This document shows positions 47,521-58,800 of a stretch of DNA of 64,000 nt, one piece after another. Origin of the DNA: Vandiemenella viatica (Eukaryota; Arthropoda; Insecta; Orthoptera; Morabidae); the NCBI GenBank assembly GCA_031002005.1, contig JARYHS010008074.1, positions 278,753,930 through 278,817,929 of the forward strand. Direction: 5' to 3'. Position numbers and translations under genes: made by a program. Within the stretch, counting starts at the first letter, position 1. Every line of letters begins with the position of its first letter. Under the pieces are notes generated by a model. It worked only from the letters and a program-made list of their open reading frames with translations. It did no database searches and had not been told where the DNA came from.

Positions 47521-48278
47521 CGAAAATTGTTATTAGTCCACGTCATCTTAAAGAGCGGGGATTCTCATATTACAGAAATTTCTAGGAATTGTCCACCATT
47601 GTGTCTCTGGAAATATGGTCATCTGAATGGTCCTGTCATGATACTCTTCATTGCTAATCGTTCTTCTGTTAAAGATACATACCTGAAGGGAATGTTGGAG
47701 GCCTTTCTTGTGTCGAGTGGCCAACTTTGATGAAATAAGTTAGCGAATTTAATTGCACGCGTCCGTAATCAGCAGTGGCAATTACCCACACGAGTTTAGT
47801 ATATGAACACGGGAAGTGTCTGAGAAAGTGAGTGGGAAGCGTTTGGATATGTTTTTCCCGTGCACTGAATTCTCAGTCTCATACCCCGGCGTGTCGGACG
47901 CAACCTTAATGAAAAGACTGTCACTCACAATTTATTTACGGGATGTTCCCCAATATGATTCCTTTTATTCACTTGCGATGAAATTTCTTATTTAAAATTA
48001 CATCACTTGCCATAAAATATCCTCTTACAGTCTGAAAAATACTTGTTAGTAAAAAAGAATAAGCTAAACCAAGTGAATATATGGTTATGTATTTAGCAAG
48101 CAACTAACAACTGGATTGTTGCATTAAAACTTCACTATAATAAATAACCTAAAATAAAATATATCGATTCACTTATTATAAATAGAAACAATATGAAAGA
48201 AATTGTCATAACGATGCGGTAATGAACCCTGAAATGTATTAAATATCCAAAATAATAAAAAATTTTTTTTTTCCCACA

Positions 48279-50745
48279 TTTTTAACCGACTTCAAAAAAG
48301 GAGGAGGTTCTCAATTCGTCTGTATTTTTTTTTGTATTTATGTTCAGCGATATCTTCGCCAGTTTTGAACCGATTTAAATGAATTTTTTTTAGTGGGTAG
48401 GGTATACCTCCAAAGTGGTCCCATATGAATTTAATTAAGAAACCACCCCTTCTACCCCCCTCCACCCCTTAATTTTTATACAAATCCACTTTTTTTATTC
48501 GATTTCGATGAAACTCTGGACATATATAGCCAAAAATAAAGAGAAAAATACTGTCAACTTTTGGTTTAAAAAAACTGATCCCCTCTCCCCCCATCCACCC
48601 CCTTAATTTTTGCCAATTTTCTTTATTCAAAGCTACAGGCGACACCATTTAACTGATCTCCATTAAAGTTGGCAATTACATGTAGTTTTTCATGGAAAAG
48701 TTTTCTGACCAAAAAAATAAAAAAAACCACCCTCCTTCCCTTTACACCCCTTAATTTTATAGAAACCTACATTTCTCATCTTATTTTTATTGCACTTTGC
48801 CCATATATTCTTTCAAAACAAAGAGAAAAATTCTGTCAACATTAGGTCTGCCAAAGCTCAACCCCCTTCCTCCTTCCACCCCTTTAATTATTGTCAATGT
48901 TATTCATAAAAAGCTACACTCGACACCGTTTGACCGATTATCATCAAAGTTGGCATATACATGTAATTTTTCATGGAGAATCTGATCAAAAAATAAATAC
49001 ATAAAAAACCACCCCTCTCTCCTTTACACCCCTTAATTTATATACAAACCAACATTTTTTATCCGATTTCGATGAAACTTTGGACATGTATAGTCAAAAA
49101 TAAAGAGAAAAATAGTCAACTTTTGGTTTGAATAAAATGGTGCCCTCTCCCCATATCCACCCCCTAAATTTTTACCAATGTTCTTTATACAAAGCTACAG
49201 TCAACACCATTTAACTGGTCTCCATTAAAGTTGGCATATACATGTAATTTTTCATGGAGAAGGTTTCTGACAAAAAAAAAATTAAATAAATAAAAAAACC
49301 ACCACATGTCTCCCTTTACACCTCTTAATTTGATAGAAATCTACATTTATTATCTGATTTTTATTGAACTTTTCCCATGTATACTTTAAAACAAAGAGAA
49401 AAATCCTGTCAACATTTGATTTGCCAAAACTCAACCCCTTTCCCTCCTTCAACCCCATTAACTTTTGTCAATGTTCTTTACAAAAAGATACAGACGCGAT
49501 CGTTTGACCGATTACCATGAAAGTTGGTGCTTATATGTATTTTTACACGAAGAAGGTGTCTGACCAAACGATCTAAAAACCACCCCCTCTCCCCATTAAA
49601 CCGCTTAATTTTTATACACAACCACAGTTTTTAACCAGTTTAGACAGAACTTAGCAAATTTTTAGTGTAAAACAATGGGAAAAATAATGTCAACTCTTGG
49701 TTTGCAAAAACTGAACCCCTCTTCCCGTTTCCACCCCCTTGATTTTTGTCAATTTCTTTTTAGAAAGCTACGGTTGACACCATTTGACCGATCTTTATGA
49801 AAGTTGGCACATATATATGTAATTTTTTTATGGATAAGATTTCTGACCAAAACTAAAAAAAACTACCCTAGCTCCCCTTCCCTTTGTATAAAACTCACAT
49901 TTTAATCCGATTCGGCGGAACTTTGCATGCGTATACTTTAAAACAAATAGAAAAAGAAAATACTGTCCACATAACTTTCACAAAAACGCAAACCCTATCC
50001 CCCTTTTTACCTCTTTAATTACTGGCAATGTTCTTTATACAAAGCTACATTTTCCTTCTGATTTTGCAGGAAGTGTGCACATGTATACTGCAAAACAAAC
50101 AGAGAAATACTGTCTACAATTGGTTTCGAGAGTCCAAACTCCTCTCCTTCCTTTCCATCCTTTAATCTACAATTTTATCCGATTCTGAAGGAAATTTGCA
50201 CACGTAAACTTTAAAACATACAGAACAATTGTGTTTAAATTAGGTTGCAGAAGCCAAACCCCTCTTCCCTTCTGCCCCCACCCCTCCTAATTTCCAATAT
50301 TTTTTTTATAGATACCCACAGTTTTATCAGATTTCTAAGGAACACTGCACATGTATACTTAAAAACAATGAGACACATAGTGTCTACATTCTGCTTACAA
50401 AACCCTGCCACTCACTCCCTTACCCCATTTAATTTTTGCAAATGTTCTTTATTCAAAGATACAGGTTTTATCTGGTTTCGATGGAAATTTGCACATGTAT
50501 ACTTTAAGACAAAGAGAAAAATACTGTGACACTAGCTTTACAAAAACCAAACTACTCTTCGTCTCCACACCCCTTAATTGTTTTTTTTATACATACCTGC
50601 AGTTTTATCTGATATCAATAGAAATTTTCAAACGTATACTTTAAATCAATCAGAAAAGGCAGTCTAAATTTGGTATACAAAAGCCCAATCCCTCTTCCCC
50701 TTTACCCTCACCCCTTTTAATTTCCAATGTTCTTTACAAAAATCC
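48279..50745 (+). repeat. ~150/290-bp tandem array, complete in copy B
   Basis: It begins with the same AACCGACTTCAAAAAAGGAG motif. The type A anchor (CCGATTTCGATGAAACTTTGG or variants) lies near 48496, 48779, 49061, 49352, 49635 and 49905, a spacing of about 270-290 bp. It then lies near 50058, 50177, 50325, 50470 and 50606, a spacing of about 120-153 bp. So the array changes from a dimeric (A+B) to a monomeric organisation along its length. The family also appears in opposite orientation at 61245-61985. It may be the repetitive body of a transposable element rather than a free satellite. Confidence 0.85.
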
Positions 50746-51200
50746 TGTCAAAATCAATTAAGCTATTTGTAAGTCATGGCGTAATATTTATAAAATAAAT
50801 GTGTCAGAATGTCTCAACATGTACTTCAGATTTCAATTTGGATACCAAGCTTTCACGTTGTGAAAACCAATTAAAAATCTATATTTTCTATGTGATGCCG
50901 GAGCAAACAGATATATTTCAGAGACAGATTTCTGTATGTGATATGTATTAATACCCAGATGTTACATTTTTCGGTTATCGACCAGATATGATCGAAACAT
51001 AGCCTGGATCAAATGTAAACTGACATTCCTTAACACAACACCCAATTCACCCCGTTCTGAAAGTTGTTGTGGTATATGAAGACAATTCTTCTTTGAAAGC
51101 AAGCGCTTTAATCCCTGAGCTACCAGGAAGTTCGCAAAATGGGAACTGCTGCGGCATATTTAAAATACAAAACAAACTATAATTCCACTAAAAATTTAAA

Positions 51201-51945
51201 AATAAAATAATTGTTTAAAAAAAAATAACAACATAAAAACCTCCTTCAAAAAAAAAAAAAAAAAAAAAAAAAAAGCATTAAAAATTTTAAAATAACTTTA
51301 TACCTTGCTTAGTAGAAAGTAAATCTAAATGGACAATATTTTACATTACTGTCAGTGAAATTTTTACATTAATTAGTTATTTGTGGAGTCGGTGCCAGCG
51401 AAAGCAAGAAAAACAAAAAGATATAAAGAATAATACATAAAAAGATCATGTTACTGCTTACCTACAATTAATGCTAGAAACATGTTTCAACAAAATAGAA
51501 ACAGGCAGATGATACGCCGATATTATACTAACTGTAAATCGTTTGCTGCATGATGCAGCCTACCAACTGACACTGTAGCGCCAGAGATATGCCTGGATGA
51601 CCATTAAGGCCGAGCCACGGATTGAAATACTGTTAATTTGTTTCCCTAAACTGTCTCCCGCAATAACACTATCTGCCTAACGACATGCTGTAAAATATTG
51701 AGAATTTTTGTTTGTACTCCCCGTTTCGCCTCTAACACCAAAAGATCAGTAATTCGATCTTCGCGATGTGACAGCTGGCACCGACTCCAAAAATAACTAA
51801 TTAATGTAAAAATTTCAATGACAGTAATGTAAAATATTGTCCATTTAGATATACTTTCTCCTAAGAAAGGTATAAAGTGATTTTAAAATTTTTAGTGCTT
51901 TTTTTTGAAGAAGGTTTTTATGTTTTTTTAAACAATTATTTTATT
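51201..51945. repeat. Large inverted duplication (fold-back), ~0.17-0.2-kb arms
   Basis: 51201-51399 is the reverse complement of 51774-51945 with few mismatches. Outer ends are AATAAAATAATTGTTT and AAACAATTATTTTATT; inner ends are GGAGTCGGTGCCAGC and GCTGGCACCGACTCC. A 374-bp spacer lies between. The left arm contains a 27-A run (51248-51274). The related single-copy version at 20290-20410 has only the right-arm orientation. So the left arm and spacer look like an insertion or a snap-back copy. Confidence 0.85.
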
Positions 51946-52229
51946 AAGTTTTTGTTTCGTGTAAAGTTACCGTAAATATGATCCAAGCAATTTTTATTTC
52001 TGGTACTTTTTACTGCATGCTAATGTAAAGTTTCTTACATAAGACACGTGAAAGGTTTAATAAATTCTGTTATGAATGTAAAGTTTCCCTTATTTCGTTT
52101 AGCTTCCTTGCTCGTCCAGTACAATATGTTCCAACAACAGTCTTGTAATTTATTTTCTAATCTGTTTGTTTCATTAATTGTTTATTTAGTGTTAATAACG
52201 CGGCCTTCTACATCTCCAGTTTCTCCGGG
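51946..52229. other. Unassigned A+T-rich stretch
   Basis: Nothing recognised. Confidence 0.5.
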
Positions 52230-52563
52230 TGAAAGAAGATAGCAAGCGTTAAATTTCGTTGGTCCGAGCGGTGTTGTGAGCTGGTAATTAGCGTCCCTGC
52301 CGCCAGAGGCGCCATCACATCTAGCTGACCCGCAGCTCAAGCCCTGTTGTCGTTTGTCTTGTGCGGCCCCAGACGAGGGAACTCCCGACGGAAATTACTG
52401 CTTACAGGGACCCACTGTCTGCTGCGGACGGAATGTGTCACTGTATAAAGCGTGGCTATCATACGAAATAGAAACAGCAACAATAAATTCACAACGTCGC
52501 GTCGCCTAGGTGCTCGCTTGGGAAATTCATGGCCGTGGGGTCCGGGCGACGCTACGAATGAAA
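52230..52563. other. GC-rich stretch
   Basis: Local rise in G+C (CCCTGCCGCCAGAGGCGCC, TGTCTGCTGCGGACGG). A TATA-like GTATAAAG lies near 52444 and an AATAAA near 52480. Could be an LTR or an unrecognised promoter/exon; no open frame of interest. Confidence 0.35.
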
Positions 52564-52796
52564 GCCTGGTTCACATCGACAGACACCGTGCGTGTCAGAC
52601 ACGTATCAGCACAGGCAAAAAAATATAATTCCGTACATTGTATATAGGCGCATTCACATCTACCGCGTGAGAGCGGAGCTTGTCCGTCAAAGACACGGGC
52701 CGGCACCGGACAGCATGGTCGGAAAGAATGTATTGTCTTTGTCGGCACGTGTCTGAGCATGTCTGTGGGTGTCTGCGGGGTGATTGTGAACGCGGC
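52564..52796. mobile_element. Putative MITE with imperfect inverted ends
   Basis: The left end GCCTGGTTCACAT...CAGACACC is matched in reverse at the right end (GGTGTCTGCGGGG...GTGAACGCGGC). The imperfect inverted repeat extends roughly 50 bp inwards and includes TCAGACACGT on both sides. Boundaries and target duplication are not clear. GGTTCACA-type ends occur in several DNA transposon families, so no superfamily is assigned. Confidence 0.55.
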
Positions 52797-55547
52797 AACG
52801 CAACCGCACAGATGGAACTCCTCCTGATCTAATAAAACAAGATAAATAACGAAAGGCAGATGATAAAATAAGATAGATAATAAACAATTCTTTCTGACTT
52901 GAGTGATAAAAGATACGATGATAGTAAACGTACAGAGATTCTATAACTATGTAGGTTCACCTGCGTGATATGAATCGCAAGGGTCGGAAACACGAAACGA
53001 TTTTCATAGCACACACACGCCATCAATGAGGATCACTTGAATTGAACAGGGGCTTTAAAAATAACGAATCAGGGCTACAAGAATTTAACAGTATTCAAGA
53101 ACGAGGAGTCCGGAGTCAGAGAATTAGACAGTAAATATTTACATTATATTACGATATATGTCTCACAATCAAACTAATTTTGCTATGTGGATAATAATAA
53201 GTGTATCCAAATCAAATTTCTGTGCCAAAATTAAACAGTTGTAATGTTACAGGGAATTTTTATATTAATTAGTAAAAAACAATTATTTTTTTTTTAGCTT
53301 AGACAAGCAGCTACTTTTTCCCTTGGTGCTAAAGATTCGTTTTTCTTCGATTAGTTAGCTGGTGTAATTCTGGTTACAACGGTTTCAAACTAATATTTGC
53401 TCATCCTAAAATGTTTAAAAATCTGTCTTAATCGTCCTCTACCTCCTTGTTTAATGTGTAGAATTTGCCTTATTTTTTTCTGTTTACGTTCGTGGGATGC
53501 ACAGCAGACCAGTTTACTCTGCTGCTCTTCTACACAAGCCTATAATTCTCCTAGTAAAATAGCTACCACAGCTAGTTATTCTATTGAGAATATTCAAAAC
53601 TTTTGAGTAGTACATACGTCTGATGGTATCTGTGAGTGTATTGCTGTGTAGATGTGAAAACTTATTCTGTCTGTGCCGTGTCTACCAAGTTACGTGCTGG
53701 ACACTCTACGTGCTCGTAAATGTCAACCAGGCTTAGTGCTCGCTTTGTTTTGTAAACTCTAAGACACTCCGTCGTTCCGATTCTACGTTATACTAAAGAT
53801 TCAGCCACGACAGAAGTGAACTGCGCGCAAAATTGAAAAAAAAAACTGTCACCAGGTCATCAGACCACAGAAATTTATTTCCTGAAAATTACATAGTTTT
53901 GGGACCTGCAAAATATCTTTAAATCAGCAGACACTAACTATCCTTTGGAATATTGTGCTTTGTGGTTAGCGTTTCCATATTCGTATGCGGGGATCACTTT
54001 AGATTTCCGTGACTGGATAGGAATTTTCTGTAGCGAGATACATCTTTATAGAAACAGTGTATTGACTCTGGTACCAGTAAATAGAAGAGTGCTAACGGAA
54101 GGATATCTGGCTGTATGTGAACGTGATAGCTGGAGGCGGGCAGCGTTATTATTTTTACGGGTGGGGAGGTGAAGAACTGCAAGAAAAGTAATTAGTTTTT
54201 GTGGAGTTTTATGCATAGAGAGGCGTTTTGACATAATGTTGAGTACAATTACTTACCTTTGAATGTTAATGTGTAGTTTTAGAACAGAATTAAGGAGTGT
54301 TGTGATTGAAACCTCCATTGATCTAAAAATAAGTAAAGCTTTGCTGGGAATCGAATAAAATTGATCTGTAGGCCTACACTCAGTCTGCAGATGAAAGGAT
54401 CAACCCAGGCTGGCAATAATAGGGTGTGTTATATAATAGTAGCTTGTTTATAAGTAAAACCGAGAATTTAGTACAAATTGTATATTATGCTGATTTATGA
54501 ACTTAAAAGCATCATTAAATGAGAATTTAACAGAGTTTTGTGAATCGTCGTATGTGTAAACCTACTGTATAATTAAGATTTTATCACAGGCATTTATCTT
54601 CGATGTCACATCAGGCTGAATGTTGTGACGCGACTAGTCGATATTTACGCAAATCGTTATGGAACTACCCTCTATAAGTGCTTAAACATCTTAAACATTA
54701 GCTGCTGATCGTGAATTTGAAGAAAATAGTAATTGTTGTCAGTGTTTCCACGACAGACACTATGTTAAACCATTTATCGGATTGAGATTTATTTCTATAG
54801 ATAACAAATGAAACTGAATCTTTTAGTTGTTATGTGAGAAGCCCTGAATACTGTTAGTACACGGTGTTGCTGTGAGGCTATGAATAAACTTTCAGTTGTA
54901 ATACTGAAGCTCTTGATTTCTACTTACCTTTTTAAACAAAGAGCTCAGTGACTGAAAATAAAAACAGAAACTGCAGTAATAAACAACGTATTATAAATAA
55001 TATGTGAAGCAAAACTGTAACCATAAAAGAACTCGAGGTGACAGTGCTAAACGAAACATTTTACCATTACTCAGCAAACTATCATCGAATTAACGTATAC
55101 AGTACATTGAAAGTATATGACAACAGCATAACTTCACTTCCGCTAAACAAATTGCAACGAAATTTCGTCACTACTATTGAGAACTATTATAATATTTTAG
55201 AAGAGAAAGTAAAGAAAAGATTTAGAATAAAGCACTTTTTGGGGAATCTTAAAATAAAAGCTAAAAAAACCGGAAGTCAATTAATTTGAAACTTTGAAGC
55301 TGCATTGAGAAATTCCGTCTACATGCAGATTTATCCCACACCATATTCATCGTGGAAGAACTAATGCTATAGCTCTTTCAAGACATCGGTACCTACTGAT
55401 TAAGTGATACGTAAATTTTGGGCGTATGCATTATTTTCAGTATACCGTCGTTTACTAGACAAACTAAGACCCTGTTCAACTAATTGATTATCTTATGTTA
55501 TTACTCTTGTTTTCAGATGTATTTATATTTGATATGGAAGGTAAAGG
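52797..55547. other. Unassigned stretch
   Basis: No recognised element. The open frame at 53945-54172 and the 83-codon frame at 55038-55289 (lysine-rich, ending KRFRIKHFLGNLKIKAKKTG) show no known domain; without splice or homology support I do not call either a gene. Confidence 0.5.
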
Positions 55548-55790
55548 CCTTTTTTTACTTATGACTTCACGCCTCGTCGACGTTGAGGTCGTTAGAGGCG
55601 GGATGCTACTGGTGACGAGGAACGGGAAGAAATTTGGCCATGGCATTTTGAAGGAATCATCTAGGCATTTACCTGGAGTGATTTGGGAAAACCATGGAAA
55701 ATCCAAATCTGGATACTCGTACGGGGATTTGAGCCGGCGCCCTCCAGAATGCGACGCCAGAGCGTTAACCGCTCATCTACCACGCTCGGT
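55548..55790 (-). mobile_element. SINE-1, right-hand copy
   Basis: T run at the low-coordinate end, CGTCGACGTTGAGGTCGTTAG body, and a degenerate B box (plus-strand GGATTTGAGCCGGCG near 55728), with GTTAACCGCTCATC in the A-box region. Same orientation as all other SINE-1 copies here. Confidence 0.8.
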
Positions 55791-55863
55791 AAAATAAGAG
55801 GAGATAAGCTTTACGTTAAGAGCTAGTAAAATAAGAGGAGATATGCTTTACATTAAGAGCTAG
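55789..55863 (+). repeat. 38-bp direct repeat, two units
   Basis: TAAAATAAGAGGAGATAAGC...AAGAGCTAG is repeated at once with two changes. It adjoins the 5' end of the SINE, so it may derive from its target site. Confidence 0.85.
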
Positions 55864-58800
55864 TATCGATTTTATCTTTTATCGCTTTGGAATGCCTCAC
55901 AAAGGGTTACTAATTCTATACTACCTCCCGATGGAAGAGAACTGTCACTAAAGGACAATTGTCAGTAAGTTCAAACATCCACAGCGCCACAATTTTTCTG
56001 TGAATTATCTCTGGTCCTACGGTAGTCTGAAAAAGCGATTGTTATCAATGACGACAACATTGCACTTAGATATTTGGCAGAAAATAGCAGGATTTCCTAG
56101 GAGTTATGAGATACTGACTGATTGCAGATGAGATCATGTACCTTTGATAGCGAAACACTAATCGTTTGTCATGTTTGATTGTCAATATTCTTTCAGATAC
56201 TATGCAATAACTATGAACAAGTATTCCATTTTTAAGGCCAGTATTGTAAATAACACAGGATGTAATGGACGAGACGAGAACTCCAGAGCGCGTCCTTTCC
56301 GGACGATTGTTTGCTTCTCACTGTCGGTGGGTTAATTCTGTTTGCAGAGGTGCCAGCACAAAACTCGACTGGTTTTATCGGCCAGTTATAAAACTTTACA
56401 GTCCTAAAGAAATTGCTGCACCGCGCTGCGACCATTAAAGTGGAGGCTTCGAGTGGCATTACTCCTGTTTTATAGAGCGACGAGCGCAAGCGAGTGGTAC
56501 TTAAACGGCTCTCTGTCTAGGATGACGAACAGTGCTTCCACGGTTTCACTCTGTAGCGAGGCAACCTGTAGTCGTATCGCTGACCGAAAATCGCTTAGGC
56601 TTTTGTCGCTGATATACTGGGATAGTCAGTACCTACAATTAAGAAAATTATTCGACACTAGTTAGAAAAGTTATGTCTTCGACAATCAATACCCTTTTAT
56701 TGTATACTTGCAAAATATACGCTGGATGAAACTCAAATCCAAAATAGTTAAACCGGTTGAGTGAAAATTACATAAAAAATTTGTGTACCTGACTGGTCTG
56801 ATTACTTTCAAGCAACTCGTTGTGTGATCGTGCAGTGTAAGATCGGGTATAGTAGATGCAATTCATAGATTAAGACAACTGTAATACTCTATGCCAGTGA
56901 AAATTTTTTGAAATGTGACAAGGTTTTGTTTATTGGAATTTAAACAATAAACTAGTATGGACTTTGATTTTGTGTGGATATATAATCGCCTACCTTGGTC
57001 CACCCAATGTTCCATCCCGCTGCAGACACCTTTTTTGTGATGTTGGAATGTCGGCAGATTACCTGGCATTGTAAGTAGCATGTTCGTTCACTAGTTTTTG
57101 TTTGGGAACTGCTGGTTTATCACACCAGAGGCAAGACAGAGGTCAATCTAAGAGAGATTCTGCTGTGTCAAATTGTGATAATGTGACAAAAACAGATACA
57201 TGGCATTTTTTCTGTCGATATCTAAATATGAAGAGTTTCGATACGAGAAAGTGCACCGTAGTGCAAGTTACTTGTTAATAACTGAATATAACAGAAAATA
57301 TCCAAAAGTTGGAAGAAAATTTATTTACGAGTTCGTTTCTATCATCCTTTATCTATAAACTCTGTTAAACAAATTGACAGATATTATATATCACATAATG
57401 GGGTACACGATCCTATCTCATATTTTCTGAAATCTTGTCATAGTCTTAGGCTACCATTTATAGAATGATCTTACTAGTATTTCGTACTGTATAAGTAAAT
57501 CAGATTTTCAGTACCATTTTATAAGGCACATTTGGAATACTTCTTTTCGGCTTTCACGAACTCCAGGTTGTACGTCAACTAACCTAGAATTTATATTCTG
57601 AAATTTTTGTTTTCTTACTATTTCGGGTTTGTGTGTGGAGTGAAAGGCTGAATGTTTGCTGAAAATGTCAGGACTTATATTCTGCTATTTCTGCTTCACT
57701 GTTTGAGTTTAATCTGTGAGTACCCTAGAAATTTTGCCTTCAAACTAGATCTCCAACATCAATTAACATCTTTCCTAGATTCTATTGTTTAGATTGTCCC
57801 CGTCCCAAATGGATAATCCGTGGACATGTTTATTATTTCTTCACAGCAAGAAATGATAAATTAGCACGATTAGATATCTATTGTTCGTACAGTCATTTTT
57901 CTATTCTTATTTTCAGTTTTTTTAATTACTTTCCTCTGATTTTATTGTATTTATCTTTTTATCATCAGAATGTCCATCAAGATTTTTTTCTTTGTGTTAC
58001 TATTTTTTGTGTTCTTATCTATTAATTTCGCAGTATTTCGGATAGGATATCAGGTTTTAAATTTTTCTCGGTACGATACTCATATTTAAATGGCTTCAAT
58101 TTTTTTCATTAGTTCTGCAGTACAGTTTTTGCAGCTTTATTTTTTAGTGTTCTCTTAGATTGTCGACTTACATTTGTTTTGTTATATATGACTTGAAAGA
58201 GAAAAATCTTTATTATTTGAATTTTAGTTTGTGTCACAATCATCATATATTCCGGTAGTTCATTTTCGATTAATTTTGGTTTAATCTGTAATTATTTTTC
58301 AAGTACAGCGTGGCAGTGTGGCTAGTACTTTAATTACACTGAGCGGCGATGAATGTAAAGCGACCGAGTAGTGCCGTGGACCAATGGAGGACCAAGCCGT
58401 GGTTTTCAGAACACAGCCCCTAATAAGACGCTAATATCTAGAGATAAAGTTTGTTGCGCTGTCGGACAAGAAAAATGAACTTATTGGACGTGTACCGACG
58501 AGGTTACACACTGCCAGTATCTGGCGCGAAACAAGAGTAGTTTGTTTTGCTTATTCCTAGTGACTGGTGGTCAGCGAGTGGAAGGGGAGAATGCAGCATA
58601 TCTCAGCATTTAAAAACAATTCTATTAAAATTTGTGAATATTTGTTTCTGCTGACCCTATGGCAAGACACTATGCTGGTGTCAATGTTTTAATTAGCTGA
58701 CTGCTTTGAATCAGGCTCTACGAGGGAGGGGGCCAAGTCTTTCTACAAGCTGGAAGACCTATCAAAGGACACGCTGTTCTCGTTCCTCTCAACGTACGCT

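Larger units (their letters stand above)
46742..47848. other. Copy B-specific 1.1-kb block
   Basis: It lies between flanks shared with copy A but has no counterpart there except a different 174-bp filler (16174-16347). It is G+C-richer than its surroundings, contains a 200-bp MITE (46865-47064), and on the minus strand a stretch that reads like decayed coding sequence (47080-47520). Confidence 0.75.
31030..49316 (+). repeat. Long duplicated segment, copy B
   Basis: This is the collinear partner of 1-17803, in the same orientation. It continues without a gap past the point where copy A stops (about 49316 corresponds to 17803). Copy B is the more complete version: it retains 1.1 kb at 46742-47848 where copy A has 174 bp, and its LINE reverse-transcriptase fragment has fewer stops. 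It lacks the hAT MITE insertion of copy A and about 300 bp near 44733. The boundary at 31030 is only the point where the window lets the comparison begin; the GC-rich flank before it may also be duplicated outside the window. Confidence 0.95.

Noticed and set aside
53945..54172. Possible exon with an amphipathic 75-residue peptide
   Set aside because: No similarity or splice support; the opposite strand is open as well.
55038..55289. Possible small host gene or last exon of 83 codons
   Set aside because: No recognisable domain, no clear splice sites, and biased A-rich codons as expected from A+T-rich DNA.
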